A DNA stretch of 64,000 bases from Cucumis sativus (lineage: Eukaryota > Streptophyta > Magnoliopsida > Cucurbitales > Cucurbitaceae), in the NCBI RefSeq assembly GCF_000004075.3, contig NC_026661.2, positions 2,170,001 through 2,234,000 of the forward strand. Direction: 5' to 3'. The position numbers and the translations under genes are program-made. Below are positions 47,962 to 60,416 of the stretch, piece by piece. Under the pieces are notes generated by a model. That model ran no database searches. It was not told the DNA's origin and saw only the letters and a list, made by a program, of their open reading frames with translations. Position 1 is the stretch's first letter. The number at the start of each line of letters is the position of its first letter.

Positions 47962-50269
47962 GCAGAAATAAAAGACAAAATTAGCTCCAATTCAAATATG
48001 GCAACTAAAAACGACTAACCCCATTCAAATTTCTTTCTCTTTTTTCTTTTAAGTCAACCATGTGAGAGTGATGGATATTCGTGCATCCAAAGGACATATA
48101 TGTATTGGAGCTAAACCATTGCTTAAATTGACATTTAAATGAAAAATAGAATGAATTGAAAAAAAAATCCTTTTAGTGCTTCAAATTAAAATTAAATACA
48201 AATAATATTTAAGTGCATTTGTATCATTGTTGAACTTTTTTTGTATCCAACTCCAACCAGTACACTTCATTTAGAAGGAAAAAAGAAAACAGGTTTGCCA
48301 AACTATACATATGCACACATAGTACATATAGTTACATATTTTCACATACTCCTTTTTCTTTAAAAAGAAATTTCTAAATAACTTTTCCTCGAAGTGGGTT
48401 GGGCGAAACTATTAATATTGTTATGATTTATGTCATTTCGTAGGGGTAGCTTTCAATTCTTCTATTAAATGCTCTTTTGTCTGCCAAGTTCACTTAACAA
48501 ATCAAATAATACAAAATGAACATACATTATTGATAGGTGAATTCAAGGTATGCTCTTCTTTTCGCAACTCCATAATAAGAATAAAGAATAATTTTTATAA
48601 AAGAGAAGAATTTACCATTGAATAATTGAGTGGAAAGAAGAATATAAGTGTAACTTAAAGATGCATTTAGTTAATATGGAAAAAATTGAACTCGTTGCAG
48701 CTTAATTTGAATTTCTATTATCAAAGTACTGCATCCCTCTATGAACACATTTGTCGTTCAAAGCAAAAGGCTAAGAAGAAGATTATCATCTTTAATTCGG
48801 TGCTGTCTCCCTTCTACCATTTGGAACGAAAGAAATAACAGAATTTCCAACGATAAAGAAAAATTCATTTATAAAGTTTAGAAAGATATTTAGGCTTTAA
48901 CCGGTCTCTAGACTCGCAAATTCCCCGGTTCATCAACTATGGTGCCAACACTATATTTGTTCCTTTTGGGTTGTTAGGGGCTTCTCTCTAGCCCTTTTTA
49001 TTTTTTCTGCTTAATTCTTGTAGTTATTTTTTATCATTAATGAAGCAGAAATAATGATGGTACTAAAGGGTGTTGATCTAGTAGAGATGCTCAAGTGATC
49101 CAAAATCGTATTCTTAAAAAAAAAAAGAAGATGGATTTAAGTATTATTATAAAACAGTTTAAAAGCAAATATAATTAAAAATAAAAAATAACCATATAAT
49201 TCTCTTCTTTCCAAACTCTTTCTATTATAACCTCAAGTATAATGTTCAACTTGCCACGAAAAAGTTCTCTCGTATAAGCCTACTGTAAACTTGTAGTCTA
49301 GGATATTTAATAGTGTAAGATTTCATCTTAAAACCAATTGAGAATGAGATGAGTAACTATCTGTTTTATAATGAGTATAAATACAAATCTTTAGTTTTTT
49401 CAACCCGGGATTCTTAATCGTTGATCGGATTTCAATTTCATTTTATTGGATCAAATACATGTTTGGACTCTTTATATGGATCATGACACCATATTCAATC
49501 GACAACAAAAAGACTAACTCGTCTATCTTATAAGTATGGTTAGTCTCATGGTTTTTTCGATGTACGTTTCTCAATATTTGAACATAAGATAAGAAAAAAC
49601 CTGATACTTTTTTTTGGAGAAAGCTACCATAGGTAGCGAAGAATATGCCTGGAATGGCTAGTTTGTAATCTCTGTTAAATAAAATGTAAATTTTAACTGA
49701 ATGGTATGAGCTTTAAATACCATATCAGAATCATTTCACTTTATAACTAGGTGTTGCTTTTGTAAAGAAAAACTCATGAAATCTTCGAGAATAGTCACTT
49801 TTCTATAGATGTGGACGATTTTGTTGAACCATGTAGATCACTGCATTCACCTTCCTCTTCTCTTTGCATTTGTTTGCTTTTATTTGTGAGATTTTGAACC
49901 TAGCAAAACAGATCGCCGTTGAAGAGTTTAAATATAGGTTGAAGAAAAAGAAAGTTTATAAAGAATTTTGTTTCTGTGTGTTGGAAAAAGAGAATATAAT
50001 AGCAAAAATGATTTTGTGTCAAAACTAAACAATTTTGCTTCATTATTTCTCACTTACATGGTTGTCATTCAGCATTAAAACATAGAAGCTTTCGCATCAT
50101 TCATTTCACCAACCTAATTAGTAGCATTTTGGGCTTCATTCCTTAACTTTCTTCTTTGTTTTGGGCCTGTAAAAGAAAATAACCCAACAAAAGTGTGGTG
50201 TACGAGCATTAAAGATTTATCAAGAAAGCCCTTTTTTCAGAGCTTCAAGATTCTGAATTTCGAGTAACA
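47962..50269. other. Spacer without host gene
   Basis: AT-rich. Apart from the LINE relic at 48760-49126, no supportable feature is seen. Confidence 0.6.
48760..49126 (+). mobile_element. LINE 3'-end relic
   Basis: At 48801-48845 one frame reads CCLPSTIWNERNNRISNDKE, the typical C-terminal motif of plant L1-type LINE polyproteins (WxIWNERNxRIF). Non-coding 3' sequence with 'ggtactaaagggtgttgatc' follows, then a poly-A run at 49116-49126. The 5' part is absent, as expected for a 5'-truncated insertion. The left boundary is approximate. Confidence 0.7.
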
Positions 50270-50800
50270 ATGGCAGTAGCAAGGTATGAGATAGAGAATT
50301 TTTATAGAAATGGTGATTTTGGTTTGTGGAAAGTCAAAATCAAAGCCATTCTAGGCCAACAGAAGGCTCACAAGGCCCTTTTGGATCCATCAACCTTACC
50401 AAATATAGTCACAACACAAGAAAATGAAGATTAGGAATGGTAGCTATAGAACCTTGGTTTTGAATTTCAAAAACAAGTTATTGACCAAGACACTGCCTAC
50501 AAGATGTGCCGCTAAGCTGGAAGGATTTTTTTGCCACCAAAGATCTCCAAAACAAAATGTTCTTGAGAGAAATTCTTTACATTCTAGATGGACTCTTGGA
50601 AGAGCTAGCCTCACTAACAACCTAGAATATGAATTTAGAAAATAGTTTATGATTTCAAGGATCTTGGAGAAAAGGTAGGTGATGAGAATGAGGCCTATGT
50701 CCCTTTGAGTTCACTAACATAAACTAGAGAAGTGAAAAAAGCTTTGAAGTGTGGCAGTGGTATCGTACAGTCTCTAATGTATAATCCTCCGATGCTTTCT
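50270..50800 (+). pseudogene. Ty1/Copia gag relic
   Basis: The frame starts MAVARYEIENFYRNGDFGLW and continues KVKIKAILGQQKAHKALL, the N-terminus of Copia gag proteins (DUF4219/UBN2-type). It stops at TAG (50432-50434). Beyond it, in shifting frames, pieces such as DQDTAYKMC, LPPKISKTK, DLGEKVGDENEAYVPLSSL and REVKKALKCG remain recognisable as the gag middle region. Several stops and frameshifts make it a dead fragment. No protease, integrase, RT or LTRs were found next to it. Confidence 0.82.
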
Positions 50801-52539
50801 CTTAGTTTCTAACTTTGACTTGAGGGCTGATGAGCGCGCTTATTTTGAAACCAAAAGAGTCTAGGTCTTTAATTTGTAGATGGGGAAGAGATGATCAATT
50901 TGAGAAGAGACAATTTGTTTGTTTGTTGGAGAAGAGTTGGTCTATCCATTGAGAGATGCCTAGTTCGTTGAAGAAGATCACTTTGTTGAATTCTGAATTC
51001 TCTTATCTATAGATCTATGTGTGAAGGTCCCAAATGAAGGTAGTCTCTTTTATTTATACAGAGTTTTGGGAGGACTATATTTTGATTGTTTTGTGTTTAT
51101 TTCATAAATAGAGCTCCTTTACTTCACCATCTTCTTATTCGAACACTTGTCATATTTGTTGGGATTCTCTCATTCTGATGTTTCTTTCCTCCTTTACTCA
51201 TGCAGAAATTTGTAAGAAATTGAGAGTTTGGATAGGTTCCATCCTAAAAATATTGGAAGCTTAGCTTATAAGAGCTAGTGGAGTTTTTAATTACTAAAGC
51301 AACAACAAATTGAGCGGGTGTAATCAACTTACGAGTTTAGACTTCATGTAATCAATTAATAGGTGGAATTTCACGTGTAATATCTTCATATAAGAAGTGT
51401 GTGAATTTAGACTTAAGCCACAACCTTCTAATTAGCGAAATGCCATTGATTTTCATTTAAATTTTTGCTCTACCGTTTCTTTGATTTATCGTTAAAATGA
51501 ATTTATCGACATCAAATTCCATTGTTTGTTCATATAAATATTTCTATAGTCAATTACACGAAACATTACCTAGCGGTGGGAGCGTTTTTATGGAAAGAAA
51601 AAAAAACAAAAACACCACCGATAGAAATTTATAAATTCTCTTGAAAAATAAATTTAACTTTTCTTTTAAATCTATAATTTAGTGATAAAATTTAACATTG
51701 ATAGACCGTAAGCTACACAAAATATTCAACAATGAAACAATCTTTCTTATTAACAAGTACACTATAAAATAACAAAATGATATACATATTATTCTAATTA
51801 CTTTCCATATCAAATTCAACTTTTTTCAAGTCTATCAGTGATAAAAACTTATCATCAATGGACTCTAATAAAAAAAAAAAAAAAAAAAAACAATGGAACT
51901 ACACATTTCTTACTTCAACTTTCTTCCAATCTACCAATGAAAGAGACCGAAACATATCACATATAGACAATCAAATACACAACAAAAACATAATTGAAAC
52001 TATATATTGTCTTATTTTTCATTAAAAATTCTTTAAGTCTAACACTAATCGAAACTCATGATCGATAAATTATAAAGAACAGAAAAAAAACAAAAACAAA
52101 ACAAAAGAAAAAGAAACTATGCGTTCTCTAACTTTTTATGAAAATATATTCAACTTTCTTCTGCTCTATCTACTCTATCACTGATAGAAACATATAATCG
52201 ATAAACAATACTTATCAACAATCTCAAAAAACAACATTTTAACTATGTATTGTCTTACTTTTCATGAAGATAAATTCAATTTTCTTCATGTCTCCTGGTG
52301 ATAGAAACATATAATTCGTAGACTCGAAACAAAAAAAACAATAAAACTACATTTTCTCACTTTTCATGAAAATATATTTAGTTTTTAAAAATTTATTGCT
52401 CATGAACACTAATCAACAACATCAAAAAAAGCAGCATAAAAAACTGTATATTTTACTTTTCGTGATAATGAATTCAACATTCTTCAAGTTTATTGTGATA
52501 CGAACCTACTCGATAGACTTTAGTTGAACAAGTTAACAA

Positions 52540-52570
<31 letters not shown>

Positions 52571-55500
52571 TGAAACTATACAACACTTCTCATGATAAAT
52601 ATTAAATTTTTTTCTAACATTGATAGACCCTTATAGAAAAAACAGCAAAGAAACTATAAATTTTTTCTTACTTTTTATGAAAATAAATTCAACTTTTATT
52701 ATTAGGGATAGAAACCTATCTAGATTCTAATGAACAAAAAAACAATACAATGGCAATCACTTTAAATATATTTTTTTAATGATGACATGGTTTTATAATT
52801 GATGAAAGTTTATCGATAATAAAAATTTATCATTTATAGAAGCATTAACGATCCATTTCTACGAATTATTCAAAACTAAAAAAAAAATTGTGAAACATGG
52901 TAATATGTTTTCAAGGATATGCGTATTTTCATCGTCAATAGAAGTTTTATCGATGATAACAGTGTATCATTGATATAGTTTGGAACTATTATTAATCAAT
53001 TTTTTTTTATCATTTATTGAAAATAAAGAAAATCATGAACCACACCAATATATTTTCAATGATATGCTTTTATTGTTGATAACTTTTATCGTTTATAAAA
53101 GTATATCATTGATAGTGTGCTATCACTAATAAATTTGGGATACAAAAATATTTGTGATACAGGTATAGCAACAAAAATTTGCTATCATCCATAAATCGAT
53201 ATTGTTTTTTTTATAAAATCATATTTATGATACAAAAGCATTGATGATAATAATATGGTATTAATGAGATAGATTTCTATAAAATGAGTCTATTATCAAT
53301 AATAAATTGTTATCATGTCTATAAATGATAGACTTTAAAAAGTGAAAATTTTGTGGCTTCAATGAGGATTAAAGAAATTTTTTGTTATATTTACAATTAG
53401 TTTTTTTGAAAAAAGAGTCTATCAATGATAAAATTTTTAAAGCAATTTATATCAATGATAAACTTCTATAAGTGAGAATTTCGTGCCTCAAGCATATTTT
53501 GATGTCTTTAATAGACTTTTTTTTTTTTTTTTGCACATTTACATGGGTTGAAGGTAAATTTTGTTATATTTACCATTAGTTTTAAGTTTTGCTATTTTCT
53601 TAATAATAATTTTAACCTTGTTTTGGTGCATATGCCAGAACCCCTTAAATTAATCTATTTTTAAAATAGATTTTTATTTAAGTTTGATCCAATTTATTTT
53701 TTAAAATATAGAATGACCATTGCATTTTTTTATTGGCCAATTTCCATGTCTTTAATTAATATTAATTTGAGTTCATCTAAAATTTTAATAAGTCTCAAAT
53801 TAATAGGGTGAGAATTTGTGATTAATTGAAAATTTCTTAGACGACAAAAAAAAAAAAGATTGGCCATTTATTTTAAGTATATAAATGGCGATGCAAATTA
53901 ATATATACACGTTCAATAAAAAATATAAAGAGAGGAATTTTCAAAAATAACAAATTTTACAAAATATTTACAACTTATAGTAAATTCTATAACTAATAGT
54001 CATTGATATGCTATTGTGATAGAAGACTATCGTTGATATAATTCAAAATTTTGTTTTAACTTGTTAATATTTTAATTTATTTTTATATTTTTAGAAATGC
54101 TCCAAATATAAAAAGAGAACTATGTAAAGAAATGTCACAAAGTTAGAAATTATCTTTTAGGATGCCTCCAAAATTTTAAGGATGCTCTTCGTCCGTGCAT
54201 TATAGAATGTTCGAAAATCTGTAGTTGTTGCATTTTTATTGGAAAAAATGTAAAGAAGTATTAAATTTTTTTAAAAAAATTGCATTTGGTTTTGAGTTAA
54301 AAAAGAAGAGGAAATAAGTATTAAATTTAAAAAATGGTTGGTGTTGAAATAAGTATTAAAATAAATAAAATATTATATATATAAAAAATAAGAAAATTTG
54401 TCGATAATAGAAAATTTGACAAAATATTTACATTTTTTTATGGAAAATAAGGCTTAATAAATTTTAGAATTTTTTTTAGTGATTTTTTCTTTGGAGTAAC
54501 TAGTTTGTTTTTAGTTCTATTTGTAAAATAACTCTATAAAATAATATAAATAAAAATTAAGAAAATAAAACATAAAAAATCTCACAAACTCCCCATTCTT
54601 CTATTTATTTGAAAAAAATTTCAACTTGTATCTTACTAAACTCAATAAATATCACTACTTATAGACAATTTGACAAACTCGATTATATTGACTACTACGA
54701 GTTTGATATCTTCAATACATATAATAAAAAAATTGTGAAATAACACATGGCACAATAGGACACCAACCAGAATGATAATTGATAATGGAAAACATTTTTT
54801 GTTGTCAGAGACACAAAATCAAATATTTCCACTCAATCATATTTTACTAAATTGTTTTAGAACTAATATTTAAATAAACATTTTGGAAATGTGAAATATT
54901 CATTTAATTTTTATTTAAAAAGCCAGATTTTGTTTTTGCTTTTCGAATACAACTAAGAATTGAACGATCGTATTTAAAAAAATATGCAAATTATTGAAAG
55001 TTAAAAAAAACACAATAACAAAAAAAACATATAACAGATGTACCAAACCGAAACTCTAATTTTTTAAACATTAAACATTAAAAATCAAATAGTTATTAAA
55101 CGATACACAAACATTTATTTTTAATAGTACAAATTATAAAGGTACAGTGCATGTGGAAGTGTGTTGTTTTAATCGTTGAATTTTCCAATACCATAAAAGA
55201 GAAACGCAATGACACTGGCTGAGTTTTAGTCGTTTCCAATAAATATTACTTTCTTGAAATCTATTTTTATCATTAAATTTAAAATTTATCAATGTTACAA
55301 TACGTGAAATCCTATAGGCTTCTCTAAGTATTCAACGACCAACGAAAAGCTTACACTCACGAGCACGTGACATTCTACTTTTAACCTTAAGAGAATAAAC
55401 ATACCCAACTAATTACGACTAAGTTAAATTTATTTGACAAGATACATATAATTCGAACCTTGCTACTAAAAGTATTAACAAGTTTTTTTTTCAATATTGC

Positions 55501-58500
55501 GCGAATAAAAATTTGAACATGTTTAAACAATATATGTAAATAATGTTTTAACCTATTGAACCATGCTCAAATGAAAAGGAAGTATGAGGTTACAACAAAT
55601 TTGACCAACTTTTCGTATAGCAACAATATTAAAGACTTGATTATATCAACTTTTCTAATGTTTATAAAAACTTTTTTTTACATCTCTAAAGAACTTTTTC
55701 TTTCAAATGTGGGGTTAGGGCAATATATTTTTATAATGTCGTTTGGTGTGGGTGTAGCTTTCAGTCCTTCTATCAAATTGGTTTCTTTGTACGCCAACTT
55801 TGACTTAACAAGTCAAGAATAAAACGAATTTCAAAAGAAAAAAGGACCAAATTCCACTTTAATTAATTACCTCTATTCCAACATATCATGTAGAAATTTT
55901 CATACCATGAAAAAGATGTATTATAAACTTTGGAAGGGGTTAAGATTTTAAGAATCCTATTTTGTGCAGTTTTGTATTTGGTTTTTTGTACACCTAATAT
56001 ATGCTCTGTATTTATTATATTATCTCATAAGCTTGGTATGCGTGAGAGTTAGAGGTCCAAGAATACATGTGTAACCCTAAAACTAATTTTTAGTTAAAAG
56101 AAACAAATTAATCTATATAATTGACATTAAAAAGTTTATTAGTGATAGATTTTGGTTTTAAGAATTATTGATAGAAATTTCTGTTTGACTAACTTCATCC
56201 TTTCCTCCCTCATTTCAAATCTCTTTTATTCTCAATTTTGATCACTGACTTTTCTTTTCCTTTCGTAACTTGCTTGTAAGTAGATTTTTAAAAGTTTTCG
56301 TCACCTAAAATAATAAAATAGAGAAAAGCAAATCAATGTTTAAAATTTGAGTGAAATTAAAGGCTATGACCTTTCAAAGTTTAAACATATATACAAAATA
56401 GTTTTCATGTTATATTATAAGTAAAAGTCTTAAAACTTTGTTTAATATATATAATTAGTTAACATGTTAGCTTCATGAAAAACGTATAAAAAATGAAGGA
56501 TCATGAAATATTTGGTACAACAAGTCTTGCATGTAACGAAGATAATATTATTATTTGCAATTGCATGAAGTTTCACGCAAACTAAGAAAAAAGAAGAACG
56601 AAGAAACAAACTCTTGCATGTCTTTTAGTTTTCTTTTTCTATTTCCTTGTTTTTGATTTTTCCTATACCACAAAGAAGAGAAGTGGATTTATTAGATACT
56701 TTAGAATATCTCAACTCAAATACATCTAGTAGTGATGCATTCATTCAATAAAAAATAGCTTTGCACGAAACAAAAAGAGGAATCTATAAAGCAAAATAAT
56801 TGAATCTTGTGCTAAATGTCACCATGTGTCCGAGACGATGCAGAGTGACCAACGTTTTCAAATTAAATCGTTAGTTTTAAATCAAATCTTGGACTACAAA
56901 AAATGTGTTCTCTCCTCAAGAATTTTAGAAAATCGGATTTTCAAATTTTCTAGATTCTGTCTTAGAATTTTGTTAAAGGAAAATGATATATAAGTTAATA
57001 TAAAAGATAGGAAACCTTATGAAATGATTGATTAAAATTTGAATGTTTGAAAAGCATAAAAAATATATATATAACATTATAGACAAATTTTCTAAATTAT
57101 TAAAAAGGAGTTTTTATTTTAAAACATAGAGAACTTTAAATTGGTAGGATTTTAAAACATTGAAAATATTAATTAAGAAATAGTTGAAATTTTTATATAA
57201 GAAAAAATATGAGGCTTAATAGAAAAATTAAATAAGTAAAAATAAGGATAAATAAGCATCATAGAAAATTATGCAAATATAAAATAACATATTGAGATTT
57301 TAATAAAAACATATGAGTGATCGATCTAGAACTTTAAAAGAATCAATTCCTTCACCTCAATAATTCTAGAAAATCGAACTCTTAAATTTTTTATATTTCG
57401 TTTTCGAAAATAAATATGCTCGAAACAAAAAATTGTAAAACATATAACTTAACGAACTTTTAAATGTCTCAAGAGAAATTTAACATGTAAATAAATATTA
57501 AATTGAACATGAAAGTAGCCATTAATGAAAAATATTATGTAAACAACCAATATCATTTAAAGAAGCATAACCATACATTAATAAACATTAAAAAAACACA
57601 TTAACATTCTATAGAAAAATGATTGGAAATCGAACTTCTAAAGAATCGACTTCTCACCTTAAAAATTCTAAAAAATTGATCTTCCAAATTTTGGAGATTA
57701 AGAAAATTAAATGTTAACAAATTTAAACAATTATTAGCAATAACATATTAAATTGACCACAAAACAAGAGTGTAAAATATATTAAATAACATATAAAAGA
57801 AGATAATATTAATTAAAGAAGCAATAATCAATGCCATAAGAAGAAAAAAATAATTAAATAAATAAAAGTGCTAATTACAAAAAAAGTAATGATACAATAT
57901 ATAGAAAATAAAGCTTAAGAATAAATTAAAAAAATAAAAAAGAGATAAACAACGAGATAGGAAGAAATATGTTATAATATATATATAAGAGAAGTTCAAA
58001 AGATAATAAATAAATAATTATAAGAGAAAGAAAAGTAGATAAATAAGAACAAGAAAAATAGATAAATATTTAATCATTTAGTTTTTGTTTTGCATTTCTT
58101 TAAATGGAAGCTTGAAGAAAAATAAATAAAGTAATGAGAATAGTAAGAATAATAAAGAATAAAGAATAAAGAACTTTGAAGAAAAATAAACAAAATAATA
58201 AGATGAAGAAAAAGAAAAGAAAAGAAAGAAAGGTTGAAATCCTAACTCACGTTTTAAACTGTGGATCATTTCCACCAAAACTCTACCATATACCTACATT
58301 TAAATTAGAGTTATATTTTTAGAAAATTGTATCAGATGACAAGAAAAAATTAAAAAAATACATTCTACAGTACCCTACATTTAACTAAAAAATATTTTAA
58401 TTTATTTTTTGTGTTGCATCTCCCATGATCAAAAAAGAAAGAATTATCAATGGCAAAAAAAAAGCTTCTTCAAATGGCTAGTTTTTTTTAATTTGAAAAT

Positions 58501-59650
58501 AATACTAATTTTGACCTACATCTCAAAATGGCATGGAGCCTCTAATAAACAAAACAAAATTAAAAAGATACTATATTTAGTATTTTTCCACCTACTTAAT
58601 TAGACTAACTAATTGATTTAGTTACTCCAACTAAACAATTAGTTAAATAAATTTATTTTTTACAAAGTTGGTTAATCACAAAATTAAAAATTTTAGCCAA
58701 TTTAAAGCAAACATTAATCTAGCAATTCATCCAACAAAATTAGGTGACTGAAATAATTTTGGTACCCCATACTCCATAGAGCTGACAAGAGAGAGTAGTG
58801 CTCCTGATTTCATTGCTTCTTTTTATATTAGATAGTAGTACATTGTTCTATTTTTAAAAATTATTTACAACATATACCAAATTCTATCACTCATAGTCAT
58901 TCATATGATATAGTGATAAAAAAATATGATTGGTAGAATCTTTCGTAATATTTTAATTTATTTTGTAATTTTTAAAAATATCTCTATTTAAATAATATTT
59001 TGTTTCTTACGTGTTTGAGTTTTCTTTTCCCTTTGTTTTTGGCTTCCTCTCTCTCTTTTCTCATATTAAAGTAATGCTCTTGATTTGTGTGAGATTGTTT
59101 TTCTCTTCCTTTATTATTTTGTTTTTTATTGTGGGGTTATTTTCTACTTCTTTCTTTTAACATTTGGTTTTAAGTCCTATGGTTGAACTTTGGCAAATTG
59201 GAAATGGTAGCCTCCAAGCACCGTAAAAAAAACATTAGATATTGCTCTTGCTTTTAAAGCATTATATTTCAAGTAACAACACTTACGATTTAGACGTGGG
59301 TAACATAAAAGTTTTGAGAGATTATTCTTTTGTAATTGGGTCAGGGAGAGAACTGCTTTATGTGATTGTTTAAATTTATCTCAATAGAGACTTCAAATTC
59401 CCCAAATTTATTATATAAGTGAAACGTAATAATTAATTAATTAGACACGGCATTGGATAGTTTATATAAATAATTAATAATAAAGCAGCCACATTTCTTT
59501 GATCAGAACCATATTATACGTTGTTCATTGTAATACGATTAACATATATAATAATTAATCTCACGAGCATATATGCATTTATTCATAACTTACAAACACC
59601 AACTTCAGAAAATAAAGCCATTTTATTTAATGTTACACAATAACATGTGC
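50801..59650. other. Long gene-free, repeat-rich spacer, 8.9 kb
   Basis: No supportable host gene. It contains a degenerate tandem array (51590-52770), further scattered 'atcattgatag/atcaatgataa' motifs to about 54060, homopolymer-rich DNA, and purine-rich AT sequence at 57700-58230. Its lack of any family-like open frame suggests repeat-derived DNA. Confidence 0.6.
51590..52770 (+). repeat. Degenerate tandem array, period ~120 bp
   Basis: About nine or ten diverged copies follow one order: 'aaactatacattttcttact', 'tttcatgaaaataaattcaa', 'cttcaagtctatcactgatag', 'aaacctatcatcgatagact', then an A-rich linker of variable length. Clear copies lie near 51780, 52110, 52240, 52340, 52450, 52570 and 52660. 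Poly-A runs and a (CA)n stretch (52556-52570) lie in the linkers. Copy boundaries are approximate. Confidence 0.7.
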
Positions 59651-60329
59651 TTAATTGTTAGGCTTAGCTTGAGGCTTTCCATCAACAATACCAGCCTCAC
59701 CAGCAAAGCTGCAGCACCTGATGCAACGGCCGCGAAAGCATTCGCAACAACCTCGGTTGCAACCGTGGAGGCATTCCGCAAGGTTCCGAGAATGAGCTCC
59801 TCCATAACTGTGGCGCTCCACATTGTCAACTTCACCAGTTTCCATCGTAGCTTCTTCTGCAAAGTAAATCATTGATATAATCATTATATACTACCACAAA
59901 TTTGACCTTTATTGATAACTAAAAATATTATCAATGAAGCAGTGTCAACAAAACTTTTGACATCAACAAAAATAATTTTGTTATCGGCAAAAATCAACGT
60001 CAAATACAAATAGTTTCTGTTGATGTTTATTGTCCATCAACTAATTAAAAAACCTACATTGATTTTAAGCTGTAATTAAAAATTTCATTGGCGGTTTGTT
60101 TGTCATAAACCTCAACTAAATAAAAAAATTATTTGTCATAAGCCCAAGCTGTGGTATAGTACATAACACTAATTGAAGGAATTAAAAGTAGCGAGTATAC
60201 ATCGCATTGCAGGTTTAAAAAATGAAACTCACTCAATTTCGCATCCCTTGCTGTAACAGTTATCGCCTCCGAGGAAAAGAGGACGACGGCAAAAAGAAGA
60301 CCGAGCAAGATGAAGGACTTGGAACTCAT
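59651..60329 (-). CDS. Secreted Cys-rich protein with intact tail (100 aa), CRP copy 4
   Basis: Exon 1 (60233-60329) encodes a signal peptide beginning MSSKSFILLGLLFAVV and ending before RDAKL. Exon 2 (59651-59856) follows a 376-bp phase-1 intron (GTGAGT...TTGCAG). It starts KEATMETGEVDN, has a short Gly/His segment, then CLHGCNRGCCECFRGRC and IRCC with the shared eight-Cys spacing, and keeps the tail SFAGEAGIVDGKPQAKPNN. This is the fullest member of the cluster and the best proxy for the ancestral form. The CCxFAGEA end matches GRP3-class proteins, although the Gly-rich block is nearly lost. Its intron is some 230 bp longer than in copies 1 and 2, probably because of an insertion. Expected to be secreted to the apoplast; function unknown. 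Confidence 0.88.
59890..60160. mobile_element. Possible CACTA-like non-autonomous insertion in the CRP copy 4 intron
   Basis: The left end reads ACTACCACAAATTTGACC. The right end, read on the other strand, is ACTATACCACAGCTTGGGC, an imperfect inverted repeat resembling CACTA-type termini. The interval accounts for the extra intron length relative to copies 1 and 2. No clear 3-bp target duplication was found, so the call is tentative. Confidence 0.35.
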
Positions 60330-60406
60330 TCTCTCTCTATTGATTAGAGATATGATCAATTTAATTTGGAGGTGATGGGGTGAGAAAGTATTGTAGGATT
60401 GCAATT

Positions 60407-60416
60407 GTATTTATAG
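60407..60416 (-). promoter_or_regulatory. TATA box of CRP copy 4
   Basis: CTATAAATAC on the minus strand, 78 bp before the ATG and identical to the element in copies 1 and 2. Confidence 0.8.
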
